Counted from the stretch's first letter, positions 52,705 through 62,256 are shown. The stretch is 64,000 nt of DNA from Nocardioides sp. LHD-245 (GCF_030929495.1 NZ_JAVFWN010000021.1:38437-102436); one strand, 5' to 3'. Translations and numbers: made by a program. The notes: a model not told the origin generated them from the sequence alone.

Positions 52705-55700
52705 TCAGCGGACCCAGATCCGGTAGCGCTTGGCGGCGGGCATCCCTCCGGTGTCGGTGACGGTCAGGGTGAAGGTGAAGATGCCGGACTTCTTCGGGCG
52801 ACCCGTGATGACGTAGGAACGCCCGGACCTGCTCGTCCTCCCCTTCAGGCCGCGAGGCAGCTTGCCCTGTCGAGACCAGCTGTAGGTGGTCCCGCCGGTC
52901 GCGACGACACGCTGCTTGTATCGCCTGCCCACGTTGGCCATCGACACCCAGGCGCTGCCGAGGGCGATCTTCGTGGGAGCGTTCGGGCTCGGGGGCACCG
53001 GCGTGACCGGGGTGCCCGGCGGCGGGGTGGGCGGCGCGACCGGCGCCGGCGCGCCGAGCGCGATCGCGGCGAGCGTCAGCTGGTCGTTGGTCGCCAGCAG
53101 CGCGGGGTGCACCGAACCCGGCGTGGAGCTCGGGCCGGCTGCCGCGCGGGCGCGCCCGGACGGACTCGGCGCAGGCGGGAGCAGTCCGTCGAGGGCGTCC
53201 AGTGCGGACGGGTCGAGAAGGTCGGCGACGAGCCGGCTCGGCTCGGTGCCGGTGTCCCCGGCACCCGTCTTGGCCAGCTCGGTCCTGATCGCGTCGGTCA
53301 GCTCCTTCGAGCCGGCCAGTGAGCTGGGGAGGCTGGTGAGGTCGCGTTCGCGCAGGGCTCGGCTGGCGCCCAGCTGCAGGAAGCTGCTGAGCAGCGCGTT
53401 CGCTCCGTCGAGGCGGACGAGTGCGTCGTGGAGTGGCCCGGAGGTCGTGTTCCCGGCGGTCTGGGAGCCGCGCAGAAGCCCTCGGTAGACGTCGCCCTGC
53501 AGGACGGCCAGGTGGTCGTCGACCGAGTCTGCGGCGGCCTGGGTCGCCTCGTCTCGGACCGTAGTCGATCCGAGTTTGGGATCCATCCCGGCGATCGGCT
53601 GATCCAGGGGATCGCCGGCGACGACGGGGGCTGTCGCGGCCTGGTACGAGGAGACGCCCGCGGTGGCCGTGGTCGCATCGGCCCATCCGGCGCGGACCTG
53701 CGCGGCGGTGCCGAGGGCGGCGTACTCCGGTGCCACCACCACGTTGGCGAGCTCGTACTTGCCAACGACTGACGACGCCTCGAGGTCCACATCGCTGATG
53801 TACGTCTGCGGCGCACCGGCGCTGTCGTACCCGCCTGGCGGCAGCGGAGGGTTGAGCGCGCGTGCGGGCGTCTTGGAGGCCGTCACGGCACCGCGCCTGA
53901 CCAGGCTCTGGACATAGATCGGGGCCGCACTGGTATCCGCCGGCGTGTAGGTCCACACGAACGCGATGTCGTCGTACTTGTACTGCACCGTGGTCGGGGC
54001 GCCCCAGACAGGGGCACTGAGGAAGCCCGGATCCCAGTACGTGTTGCGGCAGGTCGTATCGCCCAACCGGTGCACCACCATCCACTGCGTACCGAACTGG
54101 CAGGCGCTGACCGTGGTGGCCCGTAGGTTGGTCCGGTAGCACACCCGCAGCGTGCCCAGGCCCATCCGGTGCGCCCATCCGAAGGCCTCCGGGACACCCT
54201 GCGAGCTCGGAGTCAGCGACGCGGGACGGTCCATGGCACCCCGGGCGGGGGCCGTCTGACCGGCGGCCGCCCCGCACTGCGAGACCTGGTCTCGGTCGGG
54301 AAGCTGGGCCCAGAGGTCGGAGAGGTCGGAGGCGTCGCGCGAGCTGTTCACGAAGGGGTCGAAGGTCGCCGTTCCCTTGGTCGTGAGCGGAGAGGAGGGG
54401 GTGCGCTCTCCGGGGCCGTCGAAGCCGGGGACGGTGCCGGTCAGCTGGCCGGTGGCCTCAGCCACCAACGCGTCGACCGGGGCGGTCTCCTCGGTCTGCG
54501 GCCGGCACGCCGGGGTGGTCGTCGGGGTGAAGGCGGCACTCGTGCGCTCGCAGACCAGGTGGTTGAGCAGCGTGCTGCGTGTCCCGTCGGCGGTGTCCGG
54601 CGTCGAGATCGCCGAGGTGAGGTCCGCGAGCGGCGTGCCCTGCTGCTGGATGTCGCTGAGCCAGCGGCGATAGCCGGCACTGACGTAGCGGGGGTTCTCC
54701 ATCATCAGCTGTGCGTAGGCCCGCGACGCGAGGACGAAGTCGTCCGTGTTGGCGAGCTGGGGGGCGTCTCCGGTGAGCCCGGAGAGTCGGCCGTTGCTCC
54801 ATCCCCGCTTCACCGGCACCTGGTCGAGGAAGTGCACGTTGCTGGCGATCCCGGTGCTCAATTGGTTGGCGTCGTTCTGGAGGTCGAACGACGGGCGGTC
54901 GGTGTTCAGCTCCGGACTGTGGCGGGCCGTCACCGTGACGAAGGTGTGCAGGTAGGCCGCCGCGCTGTTGAACTCGTTGAGCGGGAGCGCACTGCCGTTG
55001 CGCTCCTCGTAGCCCAGGGCCGAGTTGATGGTCTGCCGCAGCTGGGAGTTGGTCCCGTTGCGCAGCGCCTCCAGGATGTTGTTCTGCACCGCGTCCAGGG
55101 ATCCCTGCAGCCTGCTGAGGCCGTCGTACAGCTGGCCGATCTGGACGCGCGCCTGCTCGATGTCGATCACGGCGCGGTCGAGCTTCTGGGTGATGTCGTC
55201 GAGCTGGGCGGAGACGCGCGAGAGCGACTCGAACACCTGGGTGAACTGGCCGGTCACGTGGTTCTGGAAGTCAGCCATCTGCTGGGAGATGTTGTCCAGC
55301 TGAGTCATGACGAGGTCCTCGCCGGACGGCCCGAAGACACCGGCCCACTCGAGCACGACCGGCAGCAGCGTCATCACCACACCGATCGCGTTGGCCGACA
55401 GTGCGGCGCGCCCGATGTTCCCCTTGGCGAAGTCGTTGAACGTCATCGCGATCAGGGTCGCCTGGATGGCCGTGGCACCGACCTGTTCGACGATGTCCTT
55501 GGCCGCGCTCGTGCTGCCCGTGAGGAAGCCCGTCTGCAGCGCGAGGGTGGTCTGGCTGTCGCGGGCGTCCTCGACCGCCTGTTCGGCGACTGCCGCGTCC
55601 ATCGGGGTCGTCCCGGTGCTGGCCGCGGCGACCTCGACGGTGGTGCGCAGGGCTCCGCCCAGTTCGGCCATGGTGGCGCCGATGGTGTTCGGCGCGGGGT

Positions 55701-56532
55701 TGCTCGGCGTGCCGGCGATGACGGCGCCCGTCGTGCTCAGGTTGCCGGCCTGGTCGCGCAGGGCCGCCCATGCCTGGACGTCCTGGTTGCCGACCAGCCT
55801 CGGGGCGGTCGAGAGGAGCTCGGTCGTGGAAGCTGTGATCGAGGCTCCGGTGACGCTGCTCCAGACGAGGTCCCTGGCCGAGGCGAACCCGGTGGACCTG
55901 TCGGCCAGCGCGACGCTGTCGCGCAGGACGGCCGCCGGCGCGAAGGTCGCGGAGGCCAGCAGGCGCGACTCCGTGTCCCCGTTGGTTCCCAGAGCGCTCT
56001 CAGCGTGGGTGTCGGCGGTGATGGTGGTGATCTGCTCCGCCGTCAGTCTGACCAACTCGGTGGTGGCTCGCTGGAGGGTGGCCGCGAGAGGACCTTGGTC
56101 GGCTGTGGCCGCGCTCTGGAAGAGGACCATCGTCCTGGTGATCCGGGAGTCGAACGCCGGTCCCGTGACGGACGCGGCGGCGGTGACGAGGGTCCGGACG
56201 GCGTCGGCCGCGGCAGCAGGATCGGCCTGCGGGTCCAGTGCGTACACGTGCTGCAGCACCCGCTCGGCGAGGAGATCCGCGGTGTTGCTCGGGTCGGAGA
56301 GCCTGGCGGCGTCCGCGGCGACGAACAGGTGGCGTCGGAACTGAGCCGCGCTCACCGAGATGGGCTCATCGGCGATCTGGCTGACCAGCGGCGTCGGCGC
56401 GGTGTCGGCGTGGGCCGCCGGCGGGGCCACGAACGGGAGCCCGGCGACGGAGACCGTGATGCAGAGGACGAGGGTCCGCAGCGCGACGACAGCAAGGTGG
56501 AGGCGAGGACCGATCGGTCGAGGCTGAGACAT
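52705..56532 (-). CDS. Large secreted protein of unknown function (1275 residues)
   Basis: The signal peptide core (TLVLCITVSVAGLPFV) ends near AAHADT. Residues about 40-340 are Ala/Thr-rich helices. A strongly hydrophobic stretch at about 345-400 (AIQATLIAMTFNDF, then ALSANAIGVVMTLLPVVLEW) is followed by a long amphipathic coiled-coil region (about 405-490, NISQQMADFQNHVTGQFTQV). The middle has scattered cysteines. The C-terminal ~90 residues form a He_PIG-like Ig domain ending YRIWVR. The order helices, hydrophobic hairpin, coiled coil recalls alpha-helical pore-forming toxins, but no family match is claimed. GGAG supports ATG 56532. Confidence 0.8.
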   Translation of the reverse strand: MSQPRPIGPRLHLAVVALRTLVLCITVSVAGLPFVAPPAAHADTAPTPLVSQIADEPISVSAAQFRRHLFVAADAARLSDPSNTADLLAERVLQHVYALDPQADPAAAADAVRTLVTAAASVTGPAFDSRITRTMVLFQSAATADQGPLAATLQRATTELVRLTAEQITTITADTHAESALGTNGDTESRLLASATFAPAAVLRDSVALADRSTGFASARDLVWSSVTGASITASTTELLSTAPRLVGNQDVQAWAALRDQAGNLSTTGAVIAGTPSNPAPNTIGATMAELGGALRTTVEVAAASTGTTPMDAAVAEQAVEDARDSQTTLALQTGFLTGSTSAAKDIVEQVGATAIQATLIAMTFNDFAKGNIGRAALSANAIGVVMTLLPVVLEWAGVFGPSGEDLVMTQLDNISQQMADFQNHVTGQFTQVFESLSRVSAQLDDITQKLDRAVIDIEQARVQIGQLYDGLSRLQGSLDAVQNNILEALRNGTNSQLRQTINSALGYEERNGSALPLNEFNSAAAYLHTFVTVTARHSPELNTDRPSFDLQNDANQLSTGIASNVHFLDQVPVKRGWSNGRLSGLTGDAPQLANTDDFVLASRAYAQLMMENPRYVSAGYRRWLSDIQQQGTPLADLTSAISTPDTADGTRSTLLNHLVCERTSAAFTPTTTPACRPQTEETAPVDALVAEATGQLTGTVPGFDGPGERTPSSPLTTKGTATFDPFVNSSRDASDLSDLWAQLPDRDQVSQCGAAAGQTAPARGAMDRPASLTPSSQGVPEAFGWAHRMGLGTLRVCYRTNLRATTVSACQFGTQWMVVHRLGDTTCRNTYWDPGFLSAPVWGAPTTVQYKYDDIAFVWTYTPADTSAAPIYVQSLVRRGAVTASKTPARALNPPLPPGGYDSAGAPQTYISDVDLEASSVVGKYELANVVVAPEYAALGTAAQVRAGWADATTATAGVSSYQAATAPVVAGDPLDQPIAGMDPKLGSTTVRDEATQAAADSVDDHLAVLQGDVYRGLLRGSQTAGNTTSGPLHDALVRLDGANALLSSFLQLGASRALRERDLTSLPSSLAGSKELTDAIRTELAKTGAGDTGTEPSRLVADLLDPSALDALDGLLPPAPSPSGRARAAAGPSSTPGSVHPALLATNDQLTLAAIALGAPAPVAPPTPPPGTPVTPVPPSPNAPTKIALGSAWVSMANVGRRYKQRVVATGGTTYSWSRQGKLPRGLKGRTSRSGRSYVITGRPKKSGIFTFTLTVTDTGGMPAAKRYRIWVR

Positions 56533-56723
56533 CAGGACTCCAGGAGGACGCACGATGATCCGCCGAATGCGGACCGCCCTCATGGTGAGGCCGCCGACGA
56601 GCCGCTGTTCGACGAAATGGCGACGGCCGTCGAACGCTGTAACCGCTCCACCCGACGAGCATCTCCGCCCAAGCGGCGCATTCCCGGTCTGAACTGATCA
56701 AGTGGTCAGCTCGTCGGTCGCAG

Positions 56724-57251
56724 CTACACCTCCGCGGTCCAGCTACGCGCATGCCCGGTGTGTACGACCGCCCACACGCCTGTGTCGAGATCGACCATCA
56801 CCCGGACGGTGGAATCCGCGGTGCCGCGGCCGGCTGTCTCGCAGTCGGACCAGTCACACACATGCGTGAGGACGACCTCGTCCCCGTCCGGCAACGTGAC
56901 CCGCAGGCGCAGCTCTCCCTCGGTGGAGGCCGTCTCTCGAGGGATCTGGGTCCAGCCGATCGCCCGCGCGGGTACCTCGACGCCCGAGCGGGCCAGTGCC
57001 TGCGTCGCGGCGAGCTTGCGCCGCGCCGCCGTCGGCAGCTTGAGCCCCAACACCAGGCAGCCGATGATCGGCAGCAGCAGCACGATCAGCAGGAACACTC
57101 CCGGCACCTGCTGGTCGCCGAGGATCAGCCCGACCGGGATCGCGAGCAACACGAGCCCGAGGCCGAGCACGGCGGGGGCCATGCGACGGTCGTGCCGCGC
57201 CAGGGCAGGGGTCTGCCACGGGATCTCGGTCGACTGCGACAGCGGGTGCAT
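56724..57251 (-). CDS. Two-helix membrane protein, unknown
   Basis: A 175-residue protein. Two adjacent helices (about 27-44 APAVLGLGLVLLAIPVGL, and 50-70 VFLLIVLLLPIIGCLVLGL) are separated by a short loop. A soluble C-terminal domain (about 95-175) with beta-strand pattern and two cysteines follows (THVCDWSDCETAG). ATG at 57251 with GGAGC upstream is chosen over a start 21 codons earlier. Unknown family. Confidence 0.65.
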   Translation of the reverse strand: MHPLSQSTEIPWQTPALARHDRRMAPAVLGLGLVLLAIPVGLILGDQQVPGVFLLIVLLLPIIGCLVLGLKLPTAARRKLAATQALARSGVEVPARAIGWTQIPRETASTEGELRLRVTLPDGDEVVLTHVCDWSDCETAGRGTADSTVRVMVDLDTGVWAVVHTGHARSWTAEV

Positions 57252-57310
57252 GGGAGTCGTGCTCCATCGACTCTCAGGCGCGGAATATCGAGGTCTGGAC
57301 GGACACCGGC

Positions 57311-58066
57311 TCACTCACCCCAGCCCATGGGGAACACCTCGAACGGCGCGGCGAACGCCACACCCAGCCGCGAGCCCGCCGCCCGAGACATCCCCTCGAG
57401 GAACTCCCGCGGGTCCCAGTTCTCCCAGCCCAGCCCGTCGATATAGGCCGCGTGCGCCTTCAGCGACTCCACACCGGCGTCGAAGGTGTCGGTCGTGTCG
57501 ACCGCGTGCGTGGCCTCGGGTGAGCCGAACGCCCACACCTCCCGTACGCCGCCCCACGGCTCGAGCCCGTCCGGCCCGTCGCCGAGCTGGTCGGCGAACA
57601 CCCACCGGTTCCCCGCGTCCCGTACGGCGTCCAGGACTGCCCGACCGACCGCGATGTGGTCGGCCTGGTTCAGGTTGCGCCCGCCCCAGGTGTCGCGGAA
57701 GTTCCCGGTGATCACGATGTCGGGCCGGTGCCGGCGGACCTCGGCTGCGATCACGCTCCGCAGCGCGACGCCGTACTCCAGGACGCCGTCGGGCTGGCGC
57801 AGGAAGTCGACGGCGTCGACGCCGACGATCTCGGCCGAGCGGACCTGCTCCTCCTCGCGCACCTCACGACACGCGTCGGGGGCGAGACCGTCGATGCCGG
57901 CCTCGCCGCTGGTCACCATGCAGTAGACGACGTGCTTGCCCTGTCCGGTCCAGCGGGCGACCGCGGCCGCCGCGCCGAACTCCATGTCGTCGGGGTGCGC
58001 GACGACGCACAGGGCGCGCTGCCAGTCCTCGTCGAGCGGCTGGAGCGGGGAAGGAGTCTCGGCCAT
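57311..58066 (-). CDS. PIG-L family deacetylase
   Basis: A 251-residue LmbE/PIG-L zinc deacetylase. The metal motif is AHPDDMEFGAAA (HPDD) and the third ligand lies in NQADHIAVGRAVLDAV. The family includes MshB of mycothiol biosynthesis, Mca (mycothiol conjugate amidase) and N-acetylglucosaminyl-phosphatidylinositol deacetylase. At this length it is closer to general LmbE proteins than to MshB (about 300 residues). ATG at 58066. The DUF72 gene lies 13 bp upstream on the same strand. Confidence 0.88.
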   Translation of the reverse strand: MAETPSPLQPLDEDWQRALCVVAHPDDMEFGAAAAVARWTGQGKHVVYCMVTSGEAGIDGLAPDACREVREEEQVRSAEIVGVDAVDFLRQPDGVLEYGVALRSVIAAEVRRHRPDIVITGNFRDTWGGRNLNQADHIAVGRAVLDAVRDAGNRWVFADQLGDGPDGLEPWGGVREVWAFGSPEATHAVDTTDTFDAGVESLKAHAAYIDGLGWENWDPREFLEGMSRAAGSRLGVAFAAPFEVFPMGWGE

Positions 58067-58079
58067 GCCCCCGAGCATG

Positions 58080-58808
58080 TCACCTGTCCAGTCGCTCGCG
58101 CAGCGCCACGGCGTCGTGGGGCGCGCGGCCCCGGGCGTCGTTGTCGAAATGGACGAAGACGTCGGCCCGCTCCGCCCATCGCCGGCACTTCTCCGCCCAC
58201 CGGTCGAGGGAGCGCGGCGCGTAACCGCTGGCGTAGAGCTCCGTGTGACCGTGCAGCCGCACGTAGACGACGTCGCTGGTCACCACCTCGGCCATCGGCC
58301 AGCGTCCCGGGGAGTCGGACACGACACAGCCGACGCCGTGCTCGTGCAGCTGCGCGAACGCCTCGTCGACGCAGAAGCTGCGGTGCCGGAACTCCAGGAC
58401 GTGCCGCACGTCGCTCGGCAGCAGCCTGTAGAAGGAACCCATCAGGTCGGCGTCGTAGGACAGGGACGCGGGGAGCTGCCACAGCACGGGCCCGAGCTTC
58501 GGGCCCAGCTCGCGCAGGCCCGAGTCGAAGAAGCGGGCCAGTCCCTGCTCCACGTCCCGCAGCCGTTTGAGGTGGGTGATGAACCGGCTGCCCTTGACCG
58601 CGAGCACGAAGTCGTCGGGGACGGCGTCGCGCCACCTCCGGTACGTCGACGGTCGCTGCAGCGCGTAGAAGGAGCCGTTGACCTCGATCGACGACATCCG
58701 ACCGGCCAGGTAGGAGAGCTCTTCGCGTTGCGCCAGGCCCTTCGGGTAGAAGTCGCCGCGCCAGGAGGCGTACGCCCAGCCCGACGTGCCCACCCGGATG
58801 CGACCCAT
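58080..58808 (-). CDS. DUF72 family protein
   Basis: A 242-residue TIM-barrel-type DUF72 protein. It opens with IRVGTSGWAYASWRGDFYP, has the conserved IEVNGSFYALQRPSTYRRW, VLAVKGSRFITHLKRL and YVRLHGHTELY, and ends with FVHFDNDARGRAPHDAV. Length and motifs match the family's usual ~240-280 residues. The reaction is unknown. ATG at 58808 is the start of homology. It is divergent from the adenine methyltransferase gene. Confidence 0.9.
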   Translation of the reverse strand: MGRIRVGTSGWAYASWRGDFYPKGLAQREELSYLAGRMSSIEVNGSFYALQRPSTYRRWRDAVPDDFVLAVKGSRFITHLKRLRDVEQGLARFFDSGLRELGPKLGPVLWQLPASLSYDADLMGSFYRLLPSDVRHVLEFRHRSFCVDEAFAQLHEHGVGCVVSDSPGRWPMAEVVTSDVVYVRLHGHTELYASGYAPRSLDRWAEKCRRWAERADVFVHFDNDARGRAPHDAVALRERLDR

Positions 58809-58850
58809 CGACACGTGGTACCCGGGCAGCGGCACCCTAGGCTGCGGGGC

Positions 58851-59900
58851 GTGATCAAGTACCTCGGCTCGAAGCGCACGCTCGTGCCCGTGCTGGGGCA
58901 GCTGGCGGCCGCGACCGGAGCGCGCACGGCGGTGGACCTGTTCACCGGTACGACCCGGGTCGCGCAGGAGCTCAAGCGGCAGGGGATGCACGTGACCGCG
59001 GCCGACCTCGCGTCGTACTCCGCGGTGCTGAGCGACTGCTTCGTCGCCACCGACGCCGGCGACGTCGACGAGACCGCCCTCGACGCCGAGCTGGCGCGCC
59101 TCGCTGGCCTTCCCGGCGAGCGCGGCTATGTCACCACGACCTTCTGCGAGCAGGCGCGCTTCTTCCAACCACGCAACGGTCGCCGGATCGACGCGATCCG
59201 TGACGCGATCGAGCGCGACCACCCACCGGGGAGCCCGCTGCGGCCGCTGCTGCTGACCAGCCTGCTGCTGGCGGCGGACCGGGTCGACTCGACCACGGGG
59301 GTGCAGATGGCCTATCTCAAGCAGTGGGCACCGCGCTCGAACGCCGATCTCGACCTACGCCGCCCCGCGCTGCTGCCCGGACCCGGGCGCACCGTCCATG
59401 GCGACGCGATGGCCGTCGTCGACGACCTCGAGCGGGTCGACCTCGCCTACGTCGACCCGCCCTACAACCAGCATCGCTACTTCGCGAACTACCACATCTG
59501 GGAGACCCTGGTCCGCTGGGACGCGCCCGAGCACTACGGCATCGCCTGCAAGCGCGTCGACGTCCGCGAGCGGCGCAGCGTCTTCAACAACCGTCGCGCC
59601 ATGCCAGCGGCGCTGGCCGAGCTCCTCGGACGCCTGCGCGCCGAGGTGGTGCTGGTCTCCTACAACGACGAGTCGTGGGTCAGCCCCGACGAGATGACCC
59701 GCTGGCTCCGCGACGCGGGCCACGCGAGCGTCGAGGTCCTCGCCTTCGACCGGAAGCGGTACGTCGGCGCGCAGATCGGCATCCACAACGCCGCCGGCGA
59801 GCGGGTCGGCCAGGTCGGTCGGCTGCGCAATGTCGAGTACGTCTTCGTCGCCGGGCCACGGGACCGGGTCGCGGCCGCGATCGGCACCCAGGACTCCTAG
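58851..59900 (+). CDS. D12-class adenine DNA methyltransferase, orphan
   Basis: A 349-residue N6-adenine methyltransferase of the Dam/D12 class. The SAM motif is in IKYLGSKRTLVPVLG with AVDLFTGTTRVAQELKRQG, the catalytic motif is LAYVDPPYNQHRYFANYH (DPPY), and VSYNDES follows. No restriction endonuclease or specificity gene lies nearby, so it is an orphan methylase whose target sequence cannot be read from the gene. GTG start. Confidence 0.88.
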   Translation: MIKYLGSKRTLVPVLGQLAAATGARTAVDLFTGTTRVAQELKRQGMHVTAADLASYSAVLSDCFVATDAGDVDETALDAELARLAGLPGERGYVTTTFCEQARFFQPRNGRRIDAIRDAIERDHPPGSPLRPLLLTSLLLAADRVDSTTGVQMAYLKQWAPRSNADLDLRRPALLPGPGRTVHGDAMAVVDDLERVDLAYVDPPYNQHRYFANYHIWETLVRWDAPEHYGIACKRVDVRERRSVFNNRRAMPAALAELLGRLRAEVVLVSYNDESWVSPDEMTRWLRDAGHASVEVLAFDRKRYVGAQIGIHNAAGERVGQVGRLRNVEYVFVAGPRDRVAAAIGTQDS

Positions 59901-59908
59901 GTCGAGTC

Positions 59909-60820
59909 CTAGCGGGCCGTCGCGTCCGCGATGAGCAGCCGCTCGCCGTCCTGGACGAGGAAGAGCGTGATGTCCTCGGTGCGTGAGCCGCCACCGGCGA
60001 GCCGGTAGCGGTAGCGGTAGCTGACGGACATGGCGCGCGGGTCTGCGCTGACCGACAGGACGCGCGGGTCGCGGATCGAGGACCAGACCTCCCGGTACCG
60101 CGGGCTGCGCTGCTGGTAGGCGGCGGTCAGCCACGTGAAGCCCAGCCCCGGGTCGCCGCTCGCGGTCGCGACATAGTCGCGGGCGAAGTTCTCCAGCTCC
60201 GCCGCGGTCGGTGGCGCCGGACCGTCGGAGGGCTCCGCGGTCGTCGGGTCGTCCTCCGGCTCGCCGCTCGTGGCGGCCGGGCTCTCCGGCCGCGTCCGTG
60301 GCTCCTCGTCGCCGCCCGTGAAGAGGAGCGCGGCGCCGACGACGCCCAGCAGCGCCAGCACGGCTGCGCCGGCGAGGACCAGCGCCCCGACCGGGAGCGA
60401 GCGGGACTCGGCGGGCGGGGCGACCCGGGCGCGGAGGTAGTCGGCGAACTCGGCGGCCGACGGCCGGTCCTGGGGATCGGGGCGCAGCCCGAGCTCGATC
60501 AGCGGCGCCAGCCACCCGGTCGTCCGTGGTACGTCGGGCGGCGCGCCCTCGCCGGTCGGCGGGCGCCCGGTCGTGGCGTGGAGCAGCACGGCCGTCAGCG
60601 ACCAGACGTCGTCGGCTCCGCCGGGAGCCGTGTAGGCCGGATCCGGAGTGACCCGGGTGCGGTCGACCAGCAGCGCCCGCCCGTCGGTGCCGACCTCGAT
60701 CGCCGCCGGGGAGATCGCGCCGTGCCGCGCGGCGGCGGCGTGCACCGAGGCCAGCGACTCCGCGACCGGCAGCAGCAGCCGCGCCGCGTCATCCGCCGAC
60801 AGCACGCCGTACCCGCTCAT
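59909..60820 (-). CDS. Receptor pseudokinase lacking the N-lobe
   Basis: A 303-residue protein whose kinase domain starts at the alpha-E helix (LSADDAARLLLPVAESLASV), with no glycine loop and no VAIK lysine. HRD reads RHGAI and DFG reads VDRTR, so it cannot transfer phosphate. The C-lobe to about 135 is followed by a helix (about 145-168, LPVGALVLAGAAVLALLGVV), an acidic/Pro linker and a ~110-residue extracellular domain (FARDYVATASGDPGLGFTWL and ITLFLVQDGERLLIADA). It is a paralogue of the full kinase immediately upstream, 9 bp away. Confidence 0.88.
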   Translation of the reverse strand: MSGYGVLSADDAARLLLPVAESLASVHAAAARHGAISPAAIEVGTDGRALLVDRTRVTPDPAYTAPGGADDVWSLTAVLLHATTGRPPTGEGAPPDVPRTTGWLAPLIELGLRPDPQDRPSAAEFADYLRARVAPPAESRSLPVGALVLAGAAVLALLGVVGAALLFTGGDEEPRTRPESPAATSGEPEDDPTTAEPSDGPAPPTAAELENFARDYVATASGDPGLGFTWLTAAYQQRSPRYREVWSSIRDPRVLSVSADPRAMSVSYRYRYRLAGGGSRTEDITLFLVQDGERLLIADATAR

Positions 60821-60829
60821 TGAGGCAGG

Positions 60830-62140
60830 CTACCCAGCCGTCGCACCGTCGATCAGGAGCTTTCCGGACTCGTCCACCAGCCGCAGGGTGACCCGCTCGG
60901 TGCGACGGCCCTGGCCCGACAGGACGTAGGAGTAGCGGTAGGTCACGGTCATCGCCGCGGGGTCTCCCGTGACCTCGAGCATCCTCGGGTTCTTGACCTT
61001 CCCCCAGAACCCGGCGTAGTCCGGGCTGCTCGCCTGATAGGCCGGCGTCAGCATCGCGAAGCCCGCGTCCGGGTCGCTGCTCGCGGTCGCGACGTAGGTT
61101 CCGGCGAACTCCTCCAGCTCGGCGGCCGTCCGCACGGGCGTCGACGTGGCCGGCACGCTCGGCGCTCCGGCGGACCGCGGCGTCTCCCGGCTCCCGGGCG
61201 GGCCGTCGCCGTCCGGCCGGAGCAGCAGCACGGCCACGACCAGCAGCACCAGGACGGCGGCGGCCGCGACGCCGGCGAGCGCCCGCGTCGTGCGCCGGGC
61301 ACGGGGGAGTGCCGGGAGCGCCATCGTCTGCTCCGCGGCGGCGACGGTGCGGCTCAGTGCGTCGCGGACCTCCGCCATCGTCGGCCGCGCGTGCGGGTCC
61401 TTCGCCATCGTGCGGGCCAGCAACGGTGCCAGCCACCCGGCGTCCGCGACGACCGGAGGATCCTCGTGCGCGATCCGGTAGACCACGGCCAGCGGCCCGT
61501 TGTCCAGGTCGTCGCGGTGGTACGGCGGCCGGCCGGTGAGCAGGTGGACCAGCGTGGCGCCGAGCGACCAGACGTCGCTCGCCGGTGTCGCCTGGCCGCC
61601 CACCGCCACCTCGGGCGCCAGGTACGCGGGGGAGCCGGTCACCAGTCCGGTGCGGGTCAGTGTCGCGTCCTCGGAGCCGCGGGCGATGCCGAAGTCGGTG
61701 AGCTTCGCGCCCTCCGGCCCGGCGAGGATGTTCGACGGTTTCACGTCACGGTGCACGATGCCGAGCGCGTGGGCCTGCGCGAGCGCGTCGGCGACCGGAG
61801 CCAGCACCCGGGCCGCGTCGTCGGCGGAGAGAGGTGCCTCGCGTACGACGGCGGACAGGGCCTGCCCCTCGACGTACTCCATGACGAGCCAGGTGCCGTC
61901 GGTCTCCGTCACCAGGTCGTAGACGGAGACGACGCTCGGGTGTCGCAGCTGGGCGGCGAGCCGGGCCTCGCGCTCGGCGCGGACGGCGTCGTCGCCGAGC
62001 GGGGACGTGGCGACGAGCCTCTTGAGCGCGACCGGCCGGCCGAGGACCTCGTCGTGGGCCGCCCAGACCGCGCCGCCCGCGCCGCGACCGATCTCGTGCC
62101 GAAGCGCGTACCGCCCCGCTACTCGTTGGTTGGTGGTCAT
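60830..62140 (-). CDS. Ser/Thr protein kinase, PknB-like receptor type
   Basis: A 436-residue membrane kinase. The G-loop is IGRGAGGAVW, the lysine is in PVALKRL, HRD is IVHRDVKPSN, DFG is LTDFGIA, then APEV. The transmembrane helix lies near residue 315 (LAGVAAAAVLVLLVVAVLLL). Instead of PASTA repeats it has a ~110-residue extracellular domain shared with the adjacent pseudokinase (FAGTYVATASSDPDAGFAML and VTLRLVDESGKLLIDGA). ATG at 62140; upstream starts lack kinase homology. Confidence 0.93.
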   Translation of the reverse strand: MTTNQRVAGRYALRHEIGRGAGGAVWAAHDEVLGRPVALKRLVATSPLGDDAVRAEREARLAAQLRHPSVVSVYDLVTETDGTWLVMEYVEGQALSAVVREAPLSADDAARVLAPVADALAQAHALGIVHRDVKPSNILAGPEGAKLTDFGIARGSEDATLTRTGLVTGSPAYLAPEVAVGGQATPASDVWSLGATLVHLLTGRPPYHRDDLDNGPLAVVYRIAHEDPPVVADAGWLAPLLARTMAKDPHARPTMAEVRDALSRTVAAAEQTMALPALPRARRTTRALAGVAAAAVLVLLVVAVLLLRPDGDGPPGSRETPRSAGAPSVPATSTPVRTAAELEEFAGTYVATASSDPDAGFAMLTPAYQASSPDYAGFWGKVKNPRMLEVTGDPAAMTVTYRYSYVLSGQGRRTERVTLRLVDESGKLLIDGATAG

Positions 62141-62256
62141 CGTCCTCGCAACGTACCCGCGTCCACCGCGCAGATCCCAGTGGGCGGCCCTGCCGCCCAT
62201 GGGGCACCCTTGGAGCGGGAAACCGTCCCATCTCACCGCACGACGAAAGGATCGAC

